DNA of 64,000 bases from Kribbella pratensis (GTDB lineage: Bacteria > Actinomycetota > Actinomycetes > Propionibacteriales > Kribbellaceae), in contig NZ_SODU01000001.1 in assembly GCF_004366075.1 (NCBI RefSeq), forward strand, positions 1,336,488-1,400,487. The letters run 5' to 3'. The notes below the pieces were generated by a model. It saw only the letters and a program-made list of their open reading frames with translations. It was not told the origin of the DNA and made no database searches. Each line of letters opens with the position of its first letter. Positions within the stretch are counted from its first letter, which is position 1. Below, in pieces: positions 26,865 through 35,235 of this stretch. A program made the translations under genes and the position numbers.

Positions 26865-28697
26865 TTACTTCGCGACGACCCGCAGACTGATCTCCGCCTC
26901 GCCGTCGCCGGTGGAGCGGGTCACGATGCCGGCCGAGCGGAGCGCGGCCAGGTCCTTGTCGTCGGAGAACCGGTCGCTGACCGCGCCGGCCGCCTCGAAG
27001 TCGACGTACCCGATCATCACCGCGCCCTTGGTGTCGGGCAGCGCCTGCTTGAAGTTCTCGGTCTGACCGAGGTTGCCGCCCTTGAGCACCTGCTCGGCGT
27101 AGTCCTTGCTGGTCGAGACGACGAGCGTGTCGTCGTCCTTCGCGGTCTCGATCGGGACGTTGGCCGACGAACGCTCCCGGAGCAGCGTGGTCAGCTTCTG
27201 CACCACCGGCTCGGCCTTCGCCGGATCGGTCTCCATCCGGGCCGCGACCTTCGGGCCGTTCGCGGTGTCCTTGTCGATCGAGACCGACAGGTTCTTGCCC
27301 GCCAGGCTCTTCAGGTCGTCCGGCAGCTTCAGGCCGGTCTCCTGGGCGATCTCGTCGATCATCGGCTGGAGCTTGTCGCCGCCCGCCTTCTGCACCTGCG
27401 CCCAGGCGGTGTCGATCAGGTTCTCGCCACCGGAGATCGCGATCGCGCCCGCCGTACCGTCCGGCAGCTTCGTGACCAGGTCACCGGCGTCGGCAGCGCC
27501 CACCTTGACGCTCTTGTCGCCGTGCGCGATGCCCTTGAGTTCGACGTACGACGCGTCGAACCGCAGCGCCACCGCGGCGCTGGCGTCACCGAGGCCCGAC
27601 AGCTGGCCGGCGTCGACCTTGCCGCTGATCGAGGCCAGGCCCTTGGCGTCCGCCCAGCCCGAGATGAAGCCCTGCTCGCCGAGCTTGTCCATGTCCGCGC
27701 TGAACTTGGCGTTCTTGCTCAACGGGTTGTCCTTCGCCGCGGCGATCGCCGAGTCGACGGTCGCCTGGTCCTCGGACAGCAGCATGTAGCCGTTGCTGAA
27801 CGCGCGACCGGGCTTCTTGTCCTCGTTCGCCAGCAGCTTGTCCATGCCCTTGGTCGCGGCGTCCTGGTCCTTGACCTGGACCGCGACCACCGGAACCGGG
27901 TCGTCCTTGCCCTCGGCCGGCGGCAGCGCGGCGAAACCGGCGCGGTCACCCAGCCACGGCTTGATGTCCTTGGCGTAGTCGACGTCGGCCAGGTCGTCGC
28001 CGGCGGACTTCTTGATCTGCTCGAACAGCTTCTGCTTCAGGTCGTCCTGGTCGCTGGTGAGGCCGAGGTTGTCCTTCACCGACGGGAACTTCATCATGAA
28101 CCGGATCGCCGCGACCTTCTGGCCTGCGGACGGGTTCAGGTCCACGCGGACGTATCCGACCGCGGTGCCCGGCAGCACGTCGGACGGCTGCTTACCGCCG
28201 CCGCCGAGCTTGCCGTAGGCAAAGATCCCGCCGCCCGCGACCACCAGCACCATCGCCAGTGCGGCGATGATCGGGATCAGCTTGCCGCGCTTCTTCTTCG
28301 GCTCCGGCTGCCACTGCGGCGGACCGCCGAACCCAGGACCCTGCGGCGGCTGCCCGCCGACATGCATCTGCTCGTACGACGCCTGACCCGGCTGACTCGG
28401 CTGGCCGTAACCACCCTGGCCGTACGGCGCACCGTGCTGCGGACCCTGGGGACCTTGCGGGCCCTGCGGGCTTTGGGGACCGCCGTACTGCGGGCCGCCC
28501 TGTTGTGGAGCACCGTACTGCTGGCCGCCGTACTGCTGGCCCTGCTGCGGGTAACCCTGCTGACCCGGCTGCGAGCCCTGCTGGCCCTGCTGTGGCCAGA
28601 GGTTCTGCCCCTGCGGGTTCTGACCCTGCGGCGGACCGTACTGCGGCTGCTGACCGCCGGCACCTGGGTACGTGGGTGGTTGGTTCTGGTCGGACAT
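26865..28697 (-). CDS. DUF3352 membrane-anchored protein with a PQG-rich cytoplasmic tail
   Basis: The 610-residue protein begins with a ~130-residue Pro/Gln/Gly-rich low-complexity segment, then a KKKRGK stop-transfer and one transmembrane helix (about 140-161). The remaining ~450 residues form a DUF3352-like extracytoplasmic domain (DVLPGTAVGYVRVDLNPSAGQK; LISGWADAKG-like repeats; FSDDKDLAALRSAG). ATG 28697 has CGAGGGAG upstream. Function unknown; the tail resembles that of actinobacterial membrane proteins that cluster at the membrane. It follows a small polytopic membrane protein gene by 47 bp. Confidence 0.85.
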   Translation of the reverse strand: MSDQNQPPTYPGAGGQQPQYGPPQGQNPQGQNLWPQQGQQGSQPGQQGYPQQGQQYGGQQYGAPQQGGPQYGGPQSPQGPQGPQGPQHGAPYGQGGYGQPSQPGQASYEQMHVGGQPPQGPGFGGPPQWQPEPKKKRGKLIPIIAALAMVLVVAGGGIFAYGKLGGGGKQPSDVLPGTAVGYVRVDLNPSAGQKVAAIRFMMKFPSVKDNLGLTSDQDDLKQKLFEQIKKSAGDDLADVDYAKDIKPWLGDRAGFAALPPAEGKDDPVPVVAVQVKDQDAATKGMDKLLANEDKKPGRAFSNGYMLLSEDQATVDSAIAAAKDNPLSKNAKFSADMDKLGEQGFISGWADAKGLASISGKVDAGQLSGLGDASAAVALRFDASYVELKGIAHGDKSVKVGAADAGDLVTKLPDGTAGAIAISGGENLIDTAWAQVQKAGGDKLQPMIDEIAQETGLKLPDDLKSLAGKNLSVSIDKDTANGPKVAARMETDPAKAEPVVQKLTTLLRERSSANVPIETAKDDDTLVVSTSKDYAEQVLKGGNLGQTENFKQALPDTKGAVMIGYVDFEAAGAVSDRFSDDKDLAALRSAGIVTRSTGDGEAEISLRVVAK

Positions 28698-28744
28698 ATG
28701 CTCCCTCGCTGGCTCCGGTGGCCTCACCGCCGGACCTGCAAAGG

Positions 28745-29395
28745 CTAGTGGACCGGCGGTCCAGAGTCGGACGCAGCAGGTTGCGAAGTGGTTGCAACCG
28801 GATCCGCGCGCCAGGTAGTGGCCGCGATGATCGCGCAGGCCAGCGCAGCGCCGACCAGCCAGGACGCCGCCGGAGTCCAGGTGTGCAACTCCAGCGGGGC
28901 CGAGACCAGGTCACCCGGGTGAGCAGCCCGCAGCCGCGGCTCGAGCGGGTCGTGCCCGAGCAGCATGCCGACACCCCACGACACCCCGGCGCCAAGGCAC
29001 GCACCGAGCGTGACAATCGCAACGGACCACGGACCGTAGTTACGCAGCCACCAGAACAACGCGGCGCCGAGCACCACAGCCGCCACGAACCCGATCGCGG
29101 TGAACATCCCGTCCGGCCCGAAGATCCGCGTCATCTGCTCCTCGCCCAGCGCACCGCCCTGCTCATCCACGGTGTACTGCGCCAACGGGGAGAACTGCTG
29201 CCACCCCCACCCGGCCACGACCCCCGCGACCAGGAACACCACCACGGTCACCAGAACCGCCTTGGCCCACGGCAACCGCGCCTCCTCCACCACAGTCCCC
29301 CCGAACGGGTTCAACGACGGCGGTGCCAAGTACGGCGACGACTGGGACGACTCCGGATGACTCACGACGCCAGTGTGACGCATGGGATCCACCAT
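28745..29395 (-). CDS. Small polytopic membrane protein of unknown function
   Basis: I do not recognise the family. The product (up to 216 residues) has about four hydrophobic spans: AVLVTVVVFLVAGVVAGW, FTAIGFVAAVVLGAALFWWL, VAIVTLGACLGAGVSWGVGM and SWLVGAALACAIIAATTW. The N- and C-termini are hydrophilic and Ser/Pro-rich. Starts at 29395, 29383 and 29365 are all possible; none has a clear ribosome site. It follows dnaE by 3 bp and probably depends on it for transcription. Confidence 0.75.
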   Translation of the reverse strand: MVDPMRHTGVVSHPESSQSSPYLAPPSLNPFGGTVVEEARLPWAKAVLVTVVVFLVAGVVAGWGWQQFSPLAQYTVDEQGGALGEEQMTRIFGPDGMFTAIGFVAAVVLGAALFWWLRNYGPWSVAIVTLGACLGAGVSWGVGMLLGHDPLEPRLRAAHPGDLVSAPLELHTWTPAASWLVGAALACAIIAATTWRADPVATTSQPAASDSGPPVH

Positions 29396-29398
29396 CGA

Positions 29399-32300
29399 TC
29401 AGCTGGCCAGGCAGGAGGGGCCCAGGAGGGCTTTCAGATCGGCCATGAGGGACGAGGTGGGGGTCACCCGGAAGCGGTCGCCGATGCGCATGACCGTGGT
29501 TTTCTGCCGGGCCTGGAGGCGTAGGTGGACCTCGGTCATGCCGGGGTGGGAGGTCAGGATGTCCTTCAGCTGGTCGACGACCGGTGGGGTGCAGCGGTTG
29601 ACCGGCATCGTGAGGACGACCGGGCCGCTCGGGCCCTCGGTGAGGTCGGGGACGACGACCTCGTCGCCGCTCAGTTCGAGCCGGTCCTCGCGGCGGCGTA
29701 CCCGGCCCTTCATCAGGATGATCGCGTCGTTGGTGAGCAGGTGCGCGTGCAGCTGGTACGCCGAGGAGAACATCATCACCTCGATCGAGCCTTCGAGGTC
29801 CTCGATGGTGACGATCGCGTAGATGTCGCCGCGCTTGTTCACCTTCCGCTGGACCGCGGTCACCAGGCCGCCGATCGTCACCCGGCTGCCGTCCGGCCGC
29901 TCCTCGTCGGCGAGCAGCTGACCGATCGTGCAGTCGCTGCCGTTGGTGAGCACGTGCTCGACGCCGAACAGTGGGTGGTCGGACACGTACAGCCCGAGCA
30001 TGTCGCGCTCGTGCGCCAGCTTGGTGGCCTTGTCCCACTCCTCGATCTCCGGAACGGTCACGGTCAGGCGGCTGTTGCCCTCGCCCTCGTCCGCGTCGTC
30101 GTCGCCCATCGAGAACAGGTCGAACTGGCCGTGCGCCTCGTTCCGCTTCAGGTCGATGGCCTCGTCGACGGCCTGCTCGTGCACCGCGACGATCGCCCGC
30201 CGGGCGTGGCTCATCGAGTCGAACGAGCCGGCCTTGGCCAGCGACTCGATCACGCGCTTGTTGCAGACCGGCAGCGGCACCTTGTCGATGAAGTCGACGA
30301 AGTCGGTGAACCGGCCCTTCTCCTCGCGGGCCCCGACGATCTCGGCGACCACGTTCACGCCGACGTTGCGGATCGCGGACAGGCCGAAGCGGATGTCGGT
30401 GCCGACCGGCGTGAAGTTCGAGTCGGACTCGTTGACGTCCGGCGGCAGCACCTTGATGCCCATCCGGCGGCACTCGTTCAGGTAGATGGCCATCTTGTCC
30501 TTGTCGTCCTTCACGGACGTCAGGACGGCGGCCATGTACTCGGCCGGGTAGTTCGCCTTCAGGTACGCCGTCCAGTACGAGACGAGACCGTACGCCGCGG
30601 AGTGCGCCTTGTTGAACGCGTAGTCGGAGAACGGGACCAGCACGTCCCAGAGCGCCTTGATCGACTGCTCGGAGAAGCCGTTCGCCTTCATGCCCTCGGA
30701 GAAGCCGACGTACTCCGCGTCGAGCACCTCGCGCTTCTTCTTGCCCATCGCCCGGCGGAGCAGGTCCGCTTTGCCGAGCGTGTAGCCCGCGAGCTGCTGG
30801 GCGATCGCCATCACCTGCTCCTGGTAGACGATCAGACCGTAGGTCGTCCCCAGGATCGGTTCCAGCGCGACCGCGAGCTCGTCGTGCGGATAGCTGATCT
30901 CCTGCTGCTTGTTCTTGCGCAGGGCGTAGTTGGTGTGGCTGTTGGCACCCATCGGACCGGGGCGGTAGAGCGCGCCGACCGCGGAGATGTCCTCGAAGTT
31001 GTCCGGCCGCATCAGCCGCAGCAGCGCCCGCATCGGGCCGCCGTCGAACTGGAACACCCCGAGCGTGTCACCGCGGGCGAGCAGCTCGTACGTCGGTTTG
31101 TCGTCGAGCGTCTTGGCCAGCTCGTCGAGGTCCAGCGTGATGCCGCGGCTGGCCTCGACGTTCTTGACCGCGTCGTCCATGATCGTCAGGTTCCGCAGGC
31201 CCAGGAAGTCCATCTTGACCAGGCCGAGCGTCTCGCAGCTCGGGTAGTCGAACTGGGTGATGACCTGGCCGTCCTGTTCCCGGCGCATGATCGGGATCAG
31301 GTCGATCAGCGGCTCGCTGGACATGATCACGCCGGCCGCGTGCACACCCCACTGGCGCTTCAGGTTCTCCAGGCCGCGGGCGGTGTCGACGATCTTGCGG
31401 ACGTCCTGGTCGGCCTCGTAGAGCTGGCGGAACTCGTTCGCCTCGGAGTACCGCTTGTGCTGGGGGTCGAAGATTCCCGACAGCGGGATGTCCTTGCCCA
31501 TCACCGACGGCGGCATCGCCTTGGTGATCCGGTCGCCCATCGCGAACGGGTAGTCCAGCACCCGGCCGGCGTCCTTGATCGCCTGCTTGGCCTTGATGGT
31601 GCCGTAGGTGACGATCATCGCGACCCGGTCGTCGCCGTACTTCTCGGTGACGTAGCGGATCACCTCGGGGCGGCGGCGGTCGTCGAAGTCGATGTCGAAG
31701 TCGGGCATCGACATCCGCTCCGGGTTCAGGAAGCGCTCGAAGATCAGGCCGTGCTGGAGCGGATCCAGGTCGGTGATCTTCATCGCGTACGCGCACATCG
31801 AGCCCGCACCCGAACCACGGCCCGGTCCGACCCGGATGCCGTTCTCCTTCGCCCAGTTGATGAAGTCCGCGACGACCAGGAAGTACCCGGCGTACCCCTT
31901 CGAGGTGATGACCTCGATCTCGTACTCCGCCTGCTTGCGGACCTGGTCCGGGATGCCGGCCGGGTACCGCCGGTGCAGGCCGGTCTCGACCTCGGCGACG
32001 AACCACGACTCCTCGTTGTGACCCTCGGGGCACGGGAACCGCGGCATGAACCGGCCCTCGCCCTCGGTGAAGCTCACGTCGCACTGCTCGGCGATCAGCA
32101 GCGTGTTGTCACACGCCTCGGGGAAGTCCTTCCAGACCTCGCGCATCTCCGCCGCGGTCTTGACGTAGAACTCGTTCGCGTCGAACTTGAACCGGTTCGG
32201 GTCGGACAGGGTCGAGCCGGACTGGACGCACAGCAGCGCGGCGTGCGCGGTCGCGTCCTCGGGCTTGGTGTAGTGCAGGTCGTTGGTCGCGACCAGCGGC

Positions 32301-32947
32301 AGGCCGAGCTCCTTGGCCAGCTTCAGCAGGTCGCCCTGGATGTTCCGCTCGATGCCGAGGCCGTGGTCCATCAGCTCGCAGTAGTAGTTCTCCCGGCCGA
32401 AGATGTCGCGGAACTCCGCGGCGGCCTCGACGGCCTCCTTGTACTGCCCCAGCCGGAGCCGGGTCTGCACCTCGCCGGACGGGCAGCCGGTGGTCGCGAT
32501 CAGGCCCTGGCCGTACGTGTTCAGGAGCTCGCGGTCCATCCGGGGCTTGAAGTAGTAGCCCTCGAGGCTGGCCAGCGAGCTCATCTTGAACAGGTTGTGC
32601 ATGCCGGAGGTGTTCTTCGCCAGCAGCGTCATGTGGGTGTAGGCACCCGAGCCGGACACGTCGTCACGGCCGGAGTTCGCGTCGCCCCACTTGACCCGCT
32701 TCCGCTCGCTGCGGTGCGTGTGCGGGGTCAGATAGGCCTCGACGCCGATGATCGGCTTGACGTCGTACTTCTTCGCGGTCTTCCAGAACTCGTAGGCGCC
32801 GAACACGTACCCGTGGTCCGTGGTCGCGATCGCCGGCATGCCCATCTCCTGGGCGGTTTTGAACAACTCGTCGATCCGCGCGGCGCCGTCCAGCATCGAG
32901 TACTCCGTGTGCACGTGGAGATGCACAAAACTGTCGCTGGACGCCAT
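29399..32947 (-). CDS. dnaE: DNA polymerase III alpha subunit DnaE
   Basis: Replicative polymerase of the DnaE1 type. The 1182-residue protein has the N-terminal PHP domain (HLHVHTEYSMLDGA), the polymerase palm with DFDIDFDDRRR carrying catalytic aspartates, helix-hairpin-helix and the C-terminal OB fold (VTIGGLVTAVQRKVNKRG) that binds single-stranded DNA. Length fits DnaE1, not DnaE2. ATG 32947 has GGGAGGT upstream, and a TTCAGA-N18-TAGGCT promoter lies about 45 nt upstream. Confidence 0.98.
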   Translation of the reverse strand: MASSDSFVHLHVHTEYSMLDGAARIDELFKTAQEMGMPAIATTDHGYVFGAYEFWKTAKKYDVKPIIGVEAYLTPHTHRSERKRVKWGDANSGRDDVSGSGAYTHMTLLAKNTSGMHNLFKMSSLASLEGYYFKPRMDRELLNTYGQGLIATTGCPSGEVQTRLRLGQYKEAVEAAAEFRDIFGRENYYCELMDHGLGIERNIQGDLLKLAKELGLPLVATNDLHYTKPEDATAHAALLCVQSGSTLSDPNRFKFDANEFYVKTAAEMREVWKDFPEACDNTLLIAEQCDVSFTEGEGRFMPRFPCPEGHNEESWFVAEVETGLHRRYPAGIPDQVRKQAEYEIEVITSKGYAGYFLVVADFINWAKENGIRVGPGRGSGAGSMCAYAMKITDLDPLQHGLIFERFLNPERMSMPDFDIDFDDRRRPEVIRYVTEKYGDDRVAMIVTYGTIKAKQAIKDAGRVLDYPFAMGDRITKAMPPSVMGKDIPLSGIFDPQHKRYSEANEFRQLYEADQDVRKIVDTARGLENLKRQWGVHAAGVIMSSEPLIDLIPIMRREQDGQVITQFDYPSCETLGLVKMDFLGLRNLTIMDDAVKNVEASRGITLDLDELAKTLDDKPTYELLARGDTLGVFQFDGGPMRALLRLMRPDNFEDISAVGALYRPGPMGANSHTNYALRKNKQQEISYPHDELAVALEPILGTTYGLIVYQEQVMAIAQQLAGYTLGKADLLRRAMGKKKREVLDAEYVGFSEGMKANGFSEQSIKALWDVLVPFSDYAFNKAHSAAYGLVSYWTAYLKANYPAEYMAAVLTSVKDDKDKMAIYLNECRRMGIKVLPPDVNESDSNFTPVGTDIRFGLSAIRNVGVNVVAEIVGAREEKGRFTDFVDFIDKVPLPVCNKRVIESLAKAGSFDSMSHARRAIVAVHEQAVDEAIDLKRNEAHGQFDLFSMGDDDADEGEGNSRLTVTVPEIEEWDKATKLAHERDMLGLYVSDHPLFGVEHVLTNGSDCTIGQLLADEERPDGSRVTIGGLVTAVQRKVNKRGDIYAIVTIEDLEGSIEVMMFSSAYQLHAHLLTNDAIILMKGRVRRREDRLELSGDEVVVPDLTEGPSGPVVLTMPVNRCTPPVVDQLKDILTSHPGMTEVHLRLQARQKTTVMRIGDRFRVTPTSSLMADLKALLGPSCLAS

Positions 32948-32990
32948 ATCGACGCAGACCTCCCAGGGCGCGATTCAGGTGGACCAGCAC

Positions 32991-33020
32991 AGCCTATGCG
33001 GGCCCGGGGACAGTTCTGAA
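32991..33020 (-). promoter_or_regulatory. Predicted dnaE promoter
   Basis: Minus-strand TTCAGA (near 33015-33020), an 18-bp spacer and TAGGCT (32991-32996) would give a leader of about 37 nt before the dnaE ATG. Confidence 0.4.
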
Positions 33021-33086
33021 TCGGCTCACCGGCGAGCCCTGCACCGCCCGCTATCCGGGCGCCGCGAACCGGAGGTGGAGCGGCCG

Positions 33087-33122
33087 ACCTGGCGTCGAGC
33101 AGGGGTCTCAAGGACGCCAGGT
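33087..33122 (-). terminator. Terminator hairpin after the GH13/resolvase-like pair
   Basis: ACCTGGCGTC (33087-33096) pairs perfectly with 33113-33122 around a 16-nt loop; AACCGG (33067-33072) and CCGGTT (33126-33131) extend the structure. Confidence 0.6.
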
Positions 33123-33130
33123 CAGCCGGT

Positions 33131-33457
33131 TCAGGGGGCCGCCGCCGCGACCATCAGGTGCACCGCTCCGTGGTGCTCGAGGTTGTTTCTCATCGTTCGG
33201 AGCCCGCCGTCGGTCAGGTGGTGTGCGGTCGGCACCACCACCGCCCAGACGTCGTTGTCGCGCCGCACCTCGTCGAGCAGCGCCTCGAACGCCGCCGGAG
33301 CAGTGGCCGGACGTTCGAGGTAGACGGTGCCGAGGGCGAATCCTTCAGCCAGCGCGAAGGCCGCCAGGCTCACCCTGGCCGCGTCGATCTCGTCGGCCGT
33401 CATGAGCACGTGTGCACGGATGTAGCCGAGCAGCAGCGGGCGCGTACAGCTGTCCAT
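33131..33457 (-). CDS. Degenerate serine-recombinase-like small protein coupled to GH13
   Basis: The 108-residue product loosely follows the fold of the serine resolvase N-terminal domain: GYIR at residue 11, EGFALGTVYLE, then FEALLDEVRRDNDVWAVVVPTAHHL in place of the usual RPALxxLL...VVVxKLDRL. The catalytic serine of the RVS motif is replaced (RAH), so recombinase activity is unlikely. ATG 33457 overlaps the GH13 stop (ATGA), so it is translated with the glucosidase. Family assignment is tentative; role unknown. Confidence 0.6.
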   Translation of the reverse strand: MDSCTRPLLLGYIRAHVLMTADEIDAARVSLAAFALAEGFALGTVYLERPATAPAAFEALLDEVRRDNDVWAVVVPTAHHLTDGGLRTMRNNLEHHGAVHLMVAAAAP

Positions 33458-35127
33458 CAGCGTTCCGCCTCGAGCAGGACCCAGGCGGCGGTGTTCGGGG
33501 GGAGCTTCTCGCCGGCACCGTCGAGCACAGCGGCGTCGCTGGCGAGGAGCAGGGGGCCGTCCACCGGGTTGCAGACGGGCTTGGGCGAGCAGTTCACGAC
33601 GCAGGCGAAGCCGTCGCCCCGGGTGAACGCCAGTACGCCGGGCTCGGTCGGAAGCCACCGGAAGTCGTCCGACCGGAGTGCGGGGAGGCGGTGGCGCAGA
33701 GCGAGCGCCTCCCGGTACAGGTGCAGCATCGAGTCGCCGCGGTCGAGCATCCGGTCCACCGCGTGCTCCGCGAACCAGCCGGGCTGCGGCAACCACGTCG
33801 TACCGGCCGAGCCGTCCGGCGAGAAGCCGAACACATCGTGGTCCGCGGTCCACGGCAGCGGGACCCGGCACCCGTCCCGCCCGCGCCGTACGCCACCTGT
33901 GCGGTGGAACATCGGGTCGGTCAGCACGTGGTCCGGGAGATCCGTGACCTCCGGCAGGCCCAGCTCCTCACCTTGATAGAGGTACGACGACCCCGGCAGC
34001 GCGAGCATCAGCAGCGCGGCGGCTCGGGCCCGGTCCAGCCCGAGGTCCAGATCGCCGGGTCCGGCGCCGGGTGCACCTCCGGCATACCGGGTGACCGACC
34101 GCGGCATGTCGTGGTTGTTCAGCACCCAGGCGACGGAGGATCCGGACCCGGCGATCGTCCGCAGGCCCCGCTCGATCACGCCGTACAGCGACCGCTCGTC
34201 CCACTCGGCGCGCAGGAACTCGAAGAAGAAGGTCTGGTGCAGCTCGTCCGGACGCTGGTACTGCGCGAGCTGGTGCGTGTCGAGCACGCCGACCTCACCG
34301 ACCAGGACCCGTTCGCGGCCGGTCCGCTGCGTGTACTCCTCCGCGACGGCTCGCCAGCCGCGCCAGACATCGTGCACCTCGGGCTGGTTCCAGGCATGCG
34401 GGTTGATCGGGTCACCGGTGAGCTCGTCGTGATCCGCGTGCTCGTGGTCCGGCAACCCTTCGGCCTTGTGCAGCCCGTGCGCCACGTCGATCCGCAGCCC
34501 GTCGACACCCCGGTCGAGCCAGAAGCGCAGCACCCCTTCGAAGTACGACGCGACCTCGGGATGCCGCCAATTGAAGTCGGGCTGCTCGGCGGCGAACGTG
34601 TGCAGGTACCACTGGCCGTCGGGCACCCGCTGCCACGCGGACCCACCGAAGATCGACCGCCAGTTGTTCGGCGGCTCGTCGCCCCGGCCGTCCGCGCTGT
34701 GCTCGTTCCTGCCTTCGGCAAAGTGAAAGCGGTCCCGCTCCGGGCTCCCGGGACCGGCCGCGAGCGCCGCCCGGAACCAGTGGTGCTCGATCGAGCAGTG
34801 GTTCGGGACGACGTCGATGATCACCTTGAGGCCGAGGCGATGAGCGTCGCGGACCAGCCGGTCGAAGGAGTCCAGCGTTCCGTAGTCCGGGTGGACGCCG
34901 CGATAGTCCGAGACGTCGTACCCGTGGTCGTGCAGCGGTGACGGGTAGAAAGGGTTCAGCCACAGCCCGTCGACACCGAGGCTGCGCAGGTACGGCAATC
35001 GGGACCGGACGCCATCCAGGTCGCCGATACCGTCGCCGTCGGAGTCCGCGAAACTGCGCACGTAGACCTGGTAGACCACGGCGCTTCGCCACCAGTTCAG
35101 CGGTGGGCGACTCGTCTCGGCAGACAT
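33457..35127 (-). CDS. GH13 alpha-glucosidase / oligosaccharide hydrolase
   Basis: The 556-residue intracellular enzyme has the GH13 regions: DVVPNH (I), GLRIDVAHG with nucleophile Asp (II), VLVGEVG with acid/base Glu (III), and VLNNHDMPR (IV). The VYQVYVRSFADSDGDGIGDL start resembles oligo-1,6-glucosidases and alpha-glucosidases (GH13 subfamilies 23/30). There is no signal peptide. ATG 35127 has GAGG upstream. A palindromic site upstream suggests LacI-type control, but no LacI or sugar transporter gene is nearby. Confidence 0.92.
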   Translation of the reverse strand: MSAETSRPPLNWWRSAVVYQVYVRSFADSDGDGIGDLDGVRSRLPYLRSLGVDGLWLNPFYPSPLHDHGYDVSDYRGVHPDYGTLDSFDRLVRDAHRLGLKVIIDVVPNHCSIEHHWFRAALAAGPGSPERDRFHFAEGRNEHSADGRGDEPPNNWRSIFGGSAWQRVPDGQWYLHTFAAEQPDFNWRHPEVASYFEGVLRFWLDRGVDGLRIDVAHGLHKAEGLPDHEHADHDELTGDPINPHAWNQPEVHDVWRGWRAVAEEYTQRTGRERVLVGEVGVLDTHQLAQYQRPDELHQTFFFEFLRAEWDERSLYGVIERGLRTIAGSGSSVAWVLNNHDMPRSVTRYAGGAPGAGPGDLDLGLDRARAAALLMLALPGSSYLYQGEELGLPEVTDLPDHVLTDPMFHRTGGVRRGRDGCRVPLPWTADHDVFGFSPDGSAGTTWLPQPGWFAEHAVDRMLDRGDSMLHLYREALALRHRLPALRSDDFRWLPTEPGVLAFTRGDGFACVVNCSPKPVCNPVDGPLLLASDAAVLDGAGEKLPPNTAAWVLLEAER

Positions 35128-35154
35128 CCAGGACCTCGGCAACGGTGTGAGGGG

Positions 35155-35235
35155 CAACGTTGTCAGCAAGGATTGCCAGGCCGGACACCGAAGGCATCGG
35201 GACACCTACGTATTTCGGTACGGAGAGAGCGCTCT
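35155..35235 (-). promoter_or_regulatory. Palindromic sites upstream of the GH13 gene
   Basis: AGAGCGCTCT (35226-35235) overlaps the stop of the LuxR-type gene, and CAACGTTG (35155-35162) lies 28 bp before the GH13 start. Both are self-complementary. The second has a central CG like LacI-family operators. Confidence 0.35.

Noticed and set aside
29525..33019. A 1164-codon open frame opposite dnaE
   Set aside because: Antisense artefact of high third-position GC; no domain is visible, while the dnaE motifs are clear.
33131..33457. Active serine recombinase or mobile-element remnant with attachment sites
   Set aside because: The catalytic serine is absent, the protein is only the N-terminal domain, and no flanking direct repeats or tRNA were found.
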